This document shows positions 44,501 through 53,881 of a stretch of DNA of 64,000 bases, piece by piece (the first letter of the stretch is position 1; the number at the start of each line of letters is the position of its first letter). The translations under genes and the position numbers were made by a program. Where the stretch lies: assembly GCF_002216775.1 (NCBI RefSeq), contig NZ_CP022315.1, positions 3,596,001-3,660,000 on the forward strand, given 5' to 3'. Source of the stretch: Virgibacillus phasianinus. GTDB lineage: Bacteria; Bacillota; Bacilli; Bacillales; Amphibacillaceae. The notes beneath the pieces were generated by a model, which had not been told where the DNA came from, ran no database searches, and saw nothing but the letters and a program-made list of their open reading frames with translations.

Positions 44501-45031
44501 TCATTCCTTTACAAGCTTATTTTCTTCATCGATAGGTCCAATCTTGTACAATTGTTCGTCTTCATGTCCTGTTCGTGGAAAGTCACTAGATAAAAAGTAA
44601 TCAGTCAATTTACAATTTGTGTCAAGCTTTTTCGCAAGTCCTAAAAACAACTGTTGTGATGGTCTGTTTGATGGCGATACGGTCGCTTCAACATAGCGAA
44701 CGTTTCTGCAGGCTTCCCGTTTCAGCAGCTGTACCAACATCCTTGTACCCAGTCCTTTTCCCCGCTCTGACTCGTGAACAGCAACTTGCCAGATAAAGAG
44801 AGTATTCGGTGCATCCGGATGAATGAAACCGGAAATAAATGCAACCGAATCTCCATCCCGTTCAACGACAATCGATGTTTCCGAAAAGATTTCACACCAC
44901 ATCAGGTAGCTATAGGAAGAATTCAGGTCGAGAACGCCCGTATGTTTAATAAGCTCAAAGACCCTCGCCCCATCATCTTTATTCGTTTTACGAAATCGAA
45001 ATTCACTTGTTATATCCCTTGTTTTCGTCAT
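44501..45031 (-). CDS. ectA: Diaminobutyrate acetyltransferase
   Basis: Acetylates diaminobutyrate at the gamma position. It is a 176-residue GNAT protein. [20 protein letters not shown] opens the domain, and [20 protein letters not shown] is the acetyl-CoA motif. [16 protein letters not shown] and [17 protein letters not shown] are typical of EctA. It is first in the operon. The upstream region to 45.2 kb holds a possible repeat (two CTTGCAA copies 20 bp apart) but no riboswitch or confident promoter. Osmotic induction is expected from the family. Confidence 0.96.
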   Translation of the reverse strand: MTKTRDITSEFRFRKTNKDDGARVFELIKHTGVLDLNSSYSYLMWCEIFSETSIVVERDGDSVAFISGFIHPDAPNTLFIWQVAVHESERGKGLGTRMLVQLLKREACRNVRYVEATVSPSNRPSQQLFLGLAKKLDTNCKLTDYFLSSDFPRTGHEDEQLYKIGPIDEENKLVKE

Positions 45032-45274
45032 TACCCTATTTCCGTTATGATGGATGCTCTCACCCCCCTATCCGTTTTTTAACATCTATATAAGCTTAAA
45101 GAGAAAGAACGTCTTTCGTCAAAACGCATTAAGCGCTATTTAGCGTACTCAAATGGTACTATGTGTGATTTGGCCATAAAAAACTTGCAAAGCTTAAAGA
45201 TAGCTTGCAAATAGTAAAGAATGGACAGAATTTTATATGTTTATCGAAAAGTTGGAATTATTAATGTATACTGA

Positions 45275-46357
45275 TTACGATTTAACAGTTTTAGGAAACG
45301 TAATAATTGCTAGAATAATAGCGCATATGCCTCCTGCAAGTTTTCCAACTATCATTGCAAAGACTACCTCCTTGTTTATACCTGCTACAAAACCCAAATG
45401 GCTTCCGAATACAAAGGCTCCACTTACAGCAAATGCCACATTGATTACTTTACCCCGCGGCTCCATATGCTTTAGTAAGGTAAGCATAGGAATATTATGT
45501 GCAAGTGATGCTACCAGGCCGGTCGTAGAGGTATCACTAATGCCTAGCATAGCTCCCATCTTACTTAGTGGTTTTTTTAATGTTGTTGAAATAAACATAA
45601 CCATAGGAAACGCACCAGCAAGAAAAACAGCTATCATTCCAACAACCTGTATACCTTCACTTAATGGCGTTAGGTTAGGTATAACCGTAATACCTGTTAA
45701 TGTTTCAATACTGATCGCTGTTAGGCCAATAATCGCCACTATTTCGATAAACTTTCCAAAAACCGAAAAGCCGGTAATCATTTTCCCAGGTTTTTTCCAC
45801 AATCCAAGTGCAATAAGAATGGAAAAAAGCATCGTTGGAAATAGATTTTTTACTATCATTGAAATACTTAAATTAGCCACTAGCCCACCAATCAAACAGC
45901 CAATCGGTATCGTGATTAATCCCAAAAGAACACCTTTGGCAAAATACGCGTGATCCTCTTTTTCAATGATTCCTAGTGCCACAGGAATTGTAAAAACGAT
46001 CGTCGGACCCATCATGGTTCCTAAAAACACCCAGGAGAACAATGCTGCATCAGGGCTTTCAGCCATTTCTTGTGCCAGTGCGTGCCCGCCCATATCTATC
46101 GCCAAAATTGTATTCGCAAATGCAGCCGGATCTGCTCCAATCAAACCGTAAACCGGAGCAACTATTGGCGTTAGGAGACTTGCAAGTACAGGTGCTAAGG
46201 ATATAATTCCGACCATTGCCAAGGTCAGCGAGCCCATTGTATTAAAAGCATCCGAAAAACGATTGCCAAAACCAAATTTATTACCAAAACATCTATCAAT
46301 TGCACCTACACAAAGGAAACAAACTACTATTAAAACAATAACGTCATTAATACCCAT
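45275..46357 (-). CDS. eutH: EutH-family ethanolamine transporter
   Basis: 360 residues starting at ATG 46357, with GGTGAT upstream; an earlier ATG at 46369 is possible. About 10-11 membrane segments. Blocks such as GAIDRCFGNKFGFGNRFSDA, LAMVGIISLAPVLASLL and LAIDMGGHALAQEMAES are diagnostic of EutH. In other bacteria EutH aids ethanolamine entry at low pH. No other eut gene is nearby. It may take up ethanolamine for another use, such as choline or glycine-betaine related osmoprotection, but that is only inferred from the adjacent ectoine genes. Confidence 0.9.
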   Translation of the reverse strand: MGINDVIVLIVVCFLCVGAIDRCFGNKFGFGNRFSDAFNTMGSLTLAMVGIISLAPVLASLLTPIVAPVYGLIGADPAAFANTILAIDMGGHALAQEMAESPDAALFSWVFLGTMMGPTIVFTIPVALGIIEKEDHAYFAKGVLLGLITIPIGCLIGGLVANLSISMIVKNLFPTMLFSILIALGLWKKPGKMITGFSVFGKFIEIVAIIGLTAISIETLTGITVIPNLTPLSEGIQVVGMIAVFLAGAFPMVMFISTTLKKPLSKMGAMLGISDTSTTGLVASLAHNIPMLTLLKHMEPRGKVINVAFAVSGAFVFGSHLGFVAGINKEVVFAMIVGKLAGGICAIILAIITFPKTVKS

Positions 46358-46473
46358 ACTTATCACCATTCTCTTGAAAATTAATTAAGGCTTTATTATC
46401 CCATACATTCAATTAAGGTAACTACCATGAAACTCAAAAAAAATTTTTCTTTTTTTACATTCAGCCTTAAACG

Positions 46474-46495
46474 AGAACTAATGTTCTGTTATAAT
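46474..46495 (+). promoter_or_regulatory. LexA-like box with overlapping -10
   Basis: AGAACTAATGTTCT (46474-46487) is a perfect palindrome with the GAAC-N4-GTTC core of Bacillus SOS boxes, and TATAAT follows at 46490-46495. The flanking base is A where the consensus has C. The downstream transcript would be the hairpin at 46501-46575, because no ORF follows. Confidence 0.45.
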
Positions 46496-46500
46496 AATAA

Positions 46501-46575
46501 GGAGAAGGAAGGAGTATTATCAACTAGTAACCTCCCCCCCTGAAAACTAGTTGTTACATAGTCTCCTCCTTCTCT
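46501..46575 (+). ncRNA. Candidate structured small RNA with C-rich loop
   Basis: Outer arms GGAGAAGGAAGGAG and CTCCTCCTTCTC and inner arms CAACTAGT (46521-46528) and ACTAGTTG (46546-46553) form a long stem. The 17-nt loop AACCTCCCCCCCTGAAA contains a CCTCCCCCCC tract able to pair with ribosome binding sites. No T-run follows it. It may be a small RNA; transcription is inferred from the TATAAT upstream only. Confidence 0.4.
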
Positions 46576-46592
46576 AATGTGAAAAAGTTCCA

Positions 46593-46620
46593 TTGATTTT
46601 TTGTCCAACCGTGTTATAAT
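46593..46620 (+). promoter_or_regulatory. Promoter of the xpt-pbuX leader
   Basis: TTGATT (46593-46598) and TATAAT (46615-46620) are separated by 16 nt, about 25 nt before the purine riboswitch aptamer. Confidence 0.75.
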
Positions 46621-46642
46621 TACTCTATTCTTATATCGTATT

Positions 46643-46714
46643 CACTCATATAATAGCGAAAATATGGTTCGCAAGTTTCTACCGGTTTGCCTTAAACAAG
46701 CCGACTATGAGTGG
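46643..46714 (+). promoter_or_regulatory. Purine (guanine/xanthine) riboswitch aptamer
   Basis: The P1 arms CACTCATA and TATGAGTG enclose the conserved core TATGGTTCGCAAGTTTCTAC and CCGACTATG. The CC before GACTATG indicates the guanine/xanthine class, not adenine. It precedes xpt-pbuX as in B. subtilis. Confidence 0.95.
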
Positions 46715-46778
46715 CAATGAAGAAAAAGTGCTGCCCGCTTTATATGGCAAGCTTTTTCTAATTCTCTCGGATGAATCT

Positions 46779-46840
46779 AAACCCGAAGGACGTTGTTCCA
46801 CTCATGTCATGAATGGATACAGCGGCCTTCGGGTTTTTTA
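46779..46840 (+). terminator. Terminator of the purine riboswitch
   Basis: AACCCGAAGG pairs with CCTTCGGGTT, followed by a run of Ts, about 35 nt before xpt. Confidence 0.9.
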
Positions 46841-46855
46841 ATTTTTGCAACATAG

Positions 46856-48768
<1,913 letters not shown>

Positions 48769-48786
48769 ACCAAATTTATTCAGGAG

Positions 48787-48824
48787 ATAGCATTGCGCGG
48801 AATTACGTGCAGTGTTATTTTTTT
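48787..48824 (+). terminator. Terminator of xpt-pbuX
   Basis: ATAGCATTGCGCG pairs with CGTGCAGTGTTAT (13 bp with G-T pairs) around the loop GAATTA, followed by seven Ts. Confidence 0.9.
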
Positions 48825-48883
48825 GCGTTTTCATCTACTTATTTTACACTTTAAGAAAGCATAAATCTTTATCGGTATAAAGT

Positions 48884-48942
48884 ATAAAAAAATCTAAGGC
48901 TTTCGCCATTAGTTCTTGGCGAAAAGCCAAGATTTTCTAATG
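48884..48942 (-). repeat. Dispersed hairpin repeat, copy A
   Basis: A 59-bp sequence which, read on the minus strand, matches copy B at 61894-61952 at 54 of 59 positions. The arms AAAATCTTGGCTT and AAGCCTTAGATTTT enclose a second palindrome CGCCA/TGGCG. Further similarity (TTTATACTTTATA, AAAGTGTAAA) extends beyond the block on one side. It lies between pbuX and qoxA in a gap of 425 bp with no gene. Confidence 0.8.
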
Positions 48943-49193
48943 ATTAATACGTAAAAACAAGGGAATAATTTAGTGGGTGGGCATTTTTGGGAATTATTTT
49001 TATATGCTCGAAATATCACAAAGTATTTCCTTTTATCTGAAACCTCGAACGTTTTGTAGCATAATTTCAACAAAAAAACGAACTTTTGATTTTCACTGGG
49101 CTTTGCCTTCTACTTACCTATTTTATTTTGTTATACTGTTCACAAATGATTAATGCTAGTATTAAAATATTGAAACGGTGGGAGTGTTACCGC

Positions 49194-50150
49194 ATGAATC
49201 ACAAGAAACATCATTATAAAAAGTGGCTTATGTTTATGCTGCTGGGTATGATTTTCTTCTTAAGTGGCTGTGACCAGATGACTGTATTTGATCCAAAAGG
49301 GCCAGTCGCTGAAAGCCAAAGCGATCTAATTATGTATTCCCTCTACTATATGTTTGGGATATTAATCGTTGTTTTTGTGGCGTTTACGGTTATTGTTATT
49401 AAGTACCGTGATCGTCCAAATCGTAAGAAAGATAGCTATAAGCCTAATATCCATGGGAACAAAGCGATTGAGGTTGTATGGATTGTTATTCCAATCATAA
49501 TCGTTACATTGCTATCAATACCAACTGTTAACACATTATTTGATTTAGAAGATCCACCTGAAGTTTCAAATGACAAGGATCCCCTTGTTGTTTATGCAAC
49601 GTCAGCAAACTGGAAATGGTTCTTCAGCTATCCTGAACAGGGTATTGAAACCGTCAATTATCTGCATATCCCAACAGACCGTGCAGTCGAATTCCGATTG
49701 TCATCTGCTGGTTCAATGGCAGCACTTTGGATTCCGGCTTTAGGTGGGCAAAAGTACAATATGGCTGGTATGCAAACAACGCTGTTCTTACAAGCTGATG
49801 AACCAGGTGTTTATGATGGACGAAACGCCAACTTTAATGGTGAAGGTTTCACAGAACAAACATTCAAGGTTTATGCCGAGGATAGTCAGGAATTTCAGGA
49901 TTGGGCTAATAAAAAGAAACAATCCGCACCTAAACTGACACAGGATGTCTACGATAAGTTACTAAAACCAGGCATCGTTGATCGTTATACATTCTCATCT
50001 ACACATTTGGCGTGGGTTGATCACGGTAAAATGGGTGGTATGGACTATGCAGTAGATCGTTACTTTAATGCATATGAAACGCTAATGCATTTAGAAACAG
50101 ACAACCAGGAAGAAATAAAAGATCATATTGATGGAAAGCAGGTGAAATAA
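49194..50150 (+). CDS. qoxA: Quinol oxidase subunit II
   Basis: 318 residues from ATG 49194, with GGTGGGAGTG 6-13 nt upstream; longer in-frame readings lack a site. The lipoprotein signal has lipobox FLSGC with Cys26. Two membrane helices at about residues 45-70 and 90-110 anchor a cupredoxin domain. The CuA cysteines are absent (the site reads LWIPALGGQKYNMAGM), which marks a quinol oxidase rather than a cytochrome c oxidase. It is first in qoxABCD. A TATACT at 49133-49138 is a possible -10. Confidence 0.95.
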   Translation: MNHKKHHYKKWLMFMLLGMIFFLSGCDQMTVFDPKGPVAESQSDLIMYSLYYMFGILIVVFVAFTVIVIKYRDRPNRKKDSYKPNIHGNKAIEVVWIVIPIIIVTLLSIPTVNTLFDLEDPPEVSNDKDPLVVYATSANWKWFFSYPEQGIETVNYLHIPTDRAVEFRLSSAGSMAALWIPALGGQKYNMAGMQTTLFLQADEPGVYDGRNANFNGEGFTEQTFKVYAEDSQEFQDWANKKKQSAPKLTQDVYDKLLKPGIVDRYTFSSTHLAWVDHGKMGGMDYAVDRYFNAYETLMHLETDNQEEIKDHIDGKQVK

Positions 50151-52096
50151 TGGAACTGGATGAATTTTTTGTCACAGGTGAGCCACTGATATACGGCGGT
50201 ATGGTAGCAATTGTTCTTGTATCATCGGCGATCATCTTCATCCTGACTTATTTCAAAAAATGGACGTGGCTATGGCGTGATTGGCTAACGACCGTTGATC
50301 ATAAGAAAATAGGAATTATGTATATCTTAAGTGCGCTTGCCATGTTATTCCGTGGCGGTATGGATGCACTCATGATGCGTGTGCAACTTGCATTTCCGGA
50401 CATGAACTTTTTGGCCGCGCAACATTACGATGAAGTTTTTACAACACATGGTACAGTCATGATTATTTTCATGGCGATGCCGTTTTTAATTGGGCTAATG
50501 AATATCGTCGTACCTCTGCAAATTGGTGCACGTGACTTCGCATTCCCGTATCTTAACGCACTTAGTTTCTGGGCGTTCTTTTTCGGGGCAATGTTATTCA
50601 ATATTTCCTTTGTTATTGGAGGGTCACCTGATGCCGGCTGGACAAGTTACACACCTCTTGCTGGTGCAGCAATGAGCCCGGGACCAGGTCAGAACTTCTA
50701 CTTATTAGGACTGCAGCTTGCAGGTATAGGTACACTTGCAACAGGTATTAACCTGATGGTTACAATACTAAAGCTGAGAGCACCAGGAATGAAATTATTT
50801 AAAATGCCAATTTTCTCTTGGTCAACATTAATAACTTGTTTTATCATTATCTTTGCGTTCCCTATTTTAACTGTAGCTTTAGCACTATTAACAATTGACC
50901 GTGTATTTGGTTCACAGTTCTTTACGCTGACAGGTGAAGGGTTACCAATGATGTGGGCGAACCTATTCTGGCTATGGGGTCACCCGGAAGTTTATATCGT
51001 AGTCTTGCCGGCGTTCGGTATATTCTCGGAAATTATCGCAGCCTTTGCTAAAAAACGGCTATTCGGATATACCGCAATGGTTTGGTCAATCATTATTATT
51101 GCAGGATTAAGCTTCCTTGTTTGGGTGCACCACTTCTTTACCATGGGAGCTGGAGCATTTGTTAACTCGGTATTCTCGATTTCGACCATGTTAATTGCTG
51201 TTCCAACCGGTGTTAAAATATTTAACTGGCTCGGAACGCTGCACAAATCAAAAATTGAATTTACAACACCAATGCTTTGGTCGCTCGCATTTATTCCGAG
51301 TTTCGTAATGGGTGGTGTAACTGGTGTTATGTTAGGAATGGCAGCAGCTGACTTCCAGTTCCATAACTCTTACTTCTTGGTTGCGCACTTCCATTACGTG
51401 CTAATTGCCGGTACTGTGTTCGCATGTTTTGCTGGACTTATTTACTGGTATCCAAAAATGTTTAATCATAAATTGAATGAACGGCTCGGCAAATGGAGCT
51501 TCTGGTTCTTCCTGATTGGCTTCCATGTTTGTTTCTTCCCGCAGTATTTTATCGGGTTAGACGGAATGCCACGAAGAATTTTCTATAGTGCACCGGAATG
51601 GTTTACACTTAACTTTATTTCAACGGTTGGTGCATTCGGAATGGGTGTAGGATTTGCGATTTTCGTATACAACATTTACTACAGTCTGCGCTACAGTGAA
51701 CGCGAAACAGACGGCGATTCCTGGGGTGTAGGACGGACATTGGAATGGGCAACACCAACACCAGTGCCGCATTACAATTTTGCAACATTACCAGAACATC
51801 TTGGCTATGATGCTTTCATGGATATGAAAGAAAATGGCGAAACAACTTATGATAAGAAGAAACTCAAGCATATCCATATGCCAAGTAACTCTGGAAAACC
51901 AATCATCATGATGGCAATATTGAGTTTCGCAAGCTTTGCCCTCGTCTTTGAATGGGTTACACTAGCTGCAATTGGCTTATTCGGAGGAATTATCATGATG
52001 ATTATCAGATCCTTTGACTATGATGAAGGCTACCATGTTGAAGTTGACGAGATAAATGAAATTGAACGCACGGCAAGGGGGTTAAATAATGAGTGA
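50150..52096 (+). CDS. qoxB: Quinol oxidase subunit I
   Basis: 648 residues, heme-copper oxidase with about 14 membrane helices. The ligands appear in FTTHGTVMIIFMAMPF (heme a), WLWGHPEVYIVVLPAFG (CuB His-Tyr), VWVHHFFTMGAG (CuB) and VAHFHYVLIAGTVFACFAG. Transfers electrons from quinol to oxygen and pumps protons. It overlaps qoxA by one base and qoxC by 8 nt. Length and motifs are normal. Confidence 0.97.
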   Translation: MELDEFFVTGEPLIYGGMVAIVLVSSAIIFILTYFKKWTWLWRDWLTTVDHKKIGIMYILSALAMLFRGGMDALMMRVQLAFPDMNFLAAQHYDEVFTTHGTVMIIFMAMPFLIGLMNIVVPLQIGARDFAFPYLNALSFWAFFFGAMLFNISFVIGGSPDAGWTSYTPLAGAAMSPGPGQNFYLLGLQLAGIGTLATGINLMVTILKLRAPGMKLFKMPIFSWSTLITCFIIIFAFPILTVALALLTIDRVFGSQFFTLTGEGLPMMWANLFWLWGHPEVYIVVLPAFGIFSEIIAAFAKKRLFGYTAMVWSIIIIAGLSFLVWVHHFFTMGAGAFVNSVFSISTMLIAVPTGVKIFNWLGTLHKSKIEFTTPMLWSLAFIPSFVMGGVTGVMLGMAAADFQFHNSYFLVAHFHYVLIAGTVFACFAGLIYWYPKMFNHKLNERLGKWSFWFFLIGFHVCFFPQYFIGLDGMPRRIFYSAPEWFTLNFISTVGAFGMGVGFAIFVYNIYYSLRYSERETDGDSWGVGRTLEWATPTPVPHYNFATLPEHLGYDAFMDMKENGETTYDKKKLKHIHMPSNSGKPIIMMAILSFASFALVFEWVTLAAIGLFGGIIMMIIRSFDYDEGYHVEVDEINEIERTARGLNNE

Positions 52097-52694
52097 ACAA
52101 GAACTTAAATCAGGACCATTAGAATACCAAACAGAAGATGGACAATTAAAAATCATTGGTTTCTGGATTTTCCTTGCTGCGGAACTTGCGTTATTCGCAA
52201 CTCTATTTGCAACCTATGCCGTGTTATTTGGACGTACTGCGGACGGACCAACTCCGGGTGAACTTTTCGAGGCAAAAAGCGCGTTAATCATGACGTTCCT
52301 TCTGTTAACGAGTAGTTTCACTTGTGGAATTGCGATTCATGAAATGCGTCGCGGTTCAAAAAAAGGGTTAATCACATGGCTGATTATTACACTGATTCTT
52401 GGTCTTGCCTTCCTTGGCTTCGAGGTTGATGAATTTATCACTTACGTCCATGAAGGTGCTACTATTCAAACAAGCGCCTTCTGGTCCGGGTTCTTTATAT
52501 TAACCGGAACCCATGGATTGCACGTAACATTAGGTGTTGGATGGGCAACGATGATTCTGATCCAGCTTTTCAGACGAGGAATAACGAAAGTAACAAGCCG
52601 CAAAATCTTTGTCGTTGGATTATACTGGCACTTTCTGGACGTTGTTTGGATCTTTATTTTTACAAGTGTTTATTTGATTGGGATGGTGATGTAA
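52089..52694 (+). CDS. qoxC: Quinol oxidase subunit III
   Basis: 201 residues with five membrane helices (starts GPLEYQTEDGQLKIIGFWIF). Contains the conserved FFILTGTHGLHVTLGVGWAT and YWHFLDVVWIFIFTSVYLIG blocks of COX3 proteins. It stabilises the oxidase core and is not catalytic. It starts 8 nt inside the qoxB end. Confidence 0.96.
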   Translation: MSEQELKSGPLEYQTEDGQLKIIGFWIFLAAELALFATLFATYAVLFGRTADGPTPGELFEAKSALIMTFLLLTSSFTCGIAIHEMRRGSKKGLITWLIITLILGLAFLGFEVDEFITYVHEGATIQTSAFWSGFFILTGTHGLHVTLGVGWATMILIQLFRRGITKVTSRKIFVVGLYWHFLDVVWIFIFTSVYLIGMVM

Positions 52695-52695
52695 C

Positions 52696-53061
52696 ATGGC
52701 AGAACAATCGAAAAAAATCCCTACGCAGCATATAATCGGATTTGCATTATCAGTAATATTAACCATTATTGCTGCCTGGACTGCTCTCGGTTCAGATTTA
52801 TCAACCACATGGATTATTACAGGTATTATGGTCCTTGCGGTATTGCAGGCTGCAATTCAGCTATTCATGTTCATGCATATCACAGAGAAAGGCGTTGGGA
52901 ATGCCCCTTGGAATATGATATTTCATGGATTTGTGATAGTTGCGATTATTGTTGCTGGGTCATTATTTACCATGTCTTACGGATTTGGACATGATATGAA
53001 TGATATGGATAACGACAATATGGACATGGAGCATATGGAACATATGGAGCAGGATAATTAA
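52696..53061 (+). CDS. qoxD: Quinol oxidase subunit IV
   Basis: 121 residues with three membrane helices (HIIGFALSVILTIIAAWTAL, WIITGIMVLAVLQAAIQLFM, MIFHGFVIVAIIVAGSLFTM). Core resembles prokaryotic COX4/QoxD. It starts one base after the qoxC stop. The C-terminal tail of about 25 residues is rich in Asp, Met, His and Asn (MNDMDNDNMDMEHMEHMEQ), which is an unusual tail for this family and could bind metal, though this is unproven. Confidence 0.93.
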   Translation: MAEQSKKIPTQHIIGFALSVILTIIAAWTALGSDLSTTWIITGIMVLAVLQAAIQLFMFMHITEKGVGNAPWNMIFHGFVIVAIIVAGSLFTMSYGFGHDMNDMDNDNMDMEHMEHMEQDN

Positions 53062-53085
53062 AAGACCTTTTGGTGGTGTTAGTAC

Positions 53086-53298
53086 GTGAAACCAAACCGA
53101 AAAACAAATAATCAAGAAAACTTTTGGTGGCAAATTCGACACGTGTTTGGATTCATGTTATGTATCATCTTAACAGCCGCATCACTATGGGCAACCTTTT
53201 ATTCAGGCTATGAGCCAAAACTGTTGTTCATAGCAATTGCCGTTTTGGCGTTTGTCCAGGCACTAATTCAACTATTCCAGGTTGACCTTAATAATTAA
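53086..53298 (+). CDS. Short QoxD-like paralogue
   Basis: 70 residues from GTG 53086, with TTTGGTGGTG 7 nt upstream. After a charged N terminus it reads HVFGFMLCIILTAASLWATF and LLFIAIAVLAFVQALIQLFQ, closely matching the first two helices of QoxD (HIIGFALSVILT and VLAVLQAAIQLF); the third helix and the tail are missing. It lies 24 nt after qoxD in the same direction and before the operon terminator. It is most likely a truncated duplicate that may still associate with the oxidase. Confidence 0.75.
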   Translation: MKPNRKTNNQENFWWQIRHVFGFMLCIILTAASLWATFYSGYEPKLLFIAIAVLAFVQALIQLFQVDLNN

Positions 53299-53307
53299 GC
53301 TGGAACC

Positions 53308-53346
53308 AAAAAAACCCTTTTCCTCAGATGAGGAAAAGGGTTTTTA
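53308..53346. terminator. Terminator after the qox operon
   Basis: AACCCTTTTCCTC pairs with GAGGAAAAGGGTT, with T-rich flanks on both strands. It serves the qox operon and the convergent gene. Confidence 0.9.
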
Positions 53347-53357
53347 TTTATAATTAA

Positions 53358-53630
53358 TTAAAGATGTACTTCTGATTTGGATGCTGGTGTCTTCACAGTT
53401 GCAATAATAAACATTACCCAGGCAACTTCTGCTAAGACCAAGCTAGCATAAAACATGATCCAAGTTACACTAAAGGTTCCTGGCGCAATAAAGAACTGTG
53501 CTTGAATATAATATAACCACATACCTACAAGCAAAACAGATTGGACGATCGCCATTACTTTTTTCTTCGAATGAAGGAATAGGAACGGGGTTAGTGTTGC
53601 CAATAGCATAAACATCACTATAATACCCAT
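53358..53630 (-). CDS. Small three-helix membrane protein, unknown
   Basis: 90 residues from ATG 53630, with AGGAG 9 nt upstream; a longer reading to 53639 has its ATG on the site. Three hydrophobic segments (MGIIVMFMLLATLTPFLFL, VMAIVQSVLLVGMWLYYIQA, WIMFYASLVLAEVAWVMFII). No family recognised. It is convergent with qox. The gap to 53.88 kb shows nothing else. Confidence 0.6.
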   Translation of the reverse strand: MGIIVMFMLLATLTPFLFLHSKKKVMAIVQSVLLVGMWLYYIQAQFFIAPGTFSVTWIMFYASLVLAEVAWVMFIIATVKTPASKSEVHL

Positions 53631-53881
53631 TTGAATCATCTCCTAAAAATAAATTAGTTCCTGTAATCGGTTTCTATATATAGTATACCAGATTATTTGT
53701 AAAAGTGACACAAAAAAGTCATAAATAATATATATTTTTTTCACAACTTCTTACCTATACCTCCATTTTTCCCTGATTAAACAACATTTTTGCTCCGTCC
53801 CCTATTTTGTATTTTATCCGATTTGTTCATTGTCAATACAAAATTTGAATATATTTTGACCCCAGATTGTATGGGTTCCTA

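Noticed and set aside
45170-45215. Two CTTGCAA copies 20 bp apart upstream of ectA considered as an operator
   Set aside because: Only 7-bp direct repeats in A/T-rich text; without comparison to other ect promoters this cannot be supported as a site.
45237-45953. Plus-strand 238-codon open frame antisense to eutH
   Set aside because: It is an antisense shadow of a hydrophobic membrane protein; no family match, while the minus-strand EutH reading is unmistakable.
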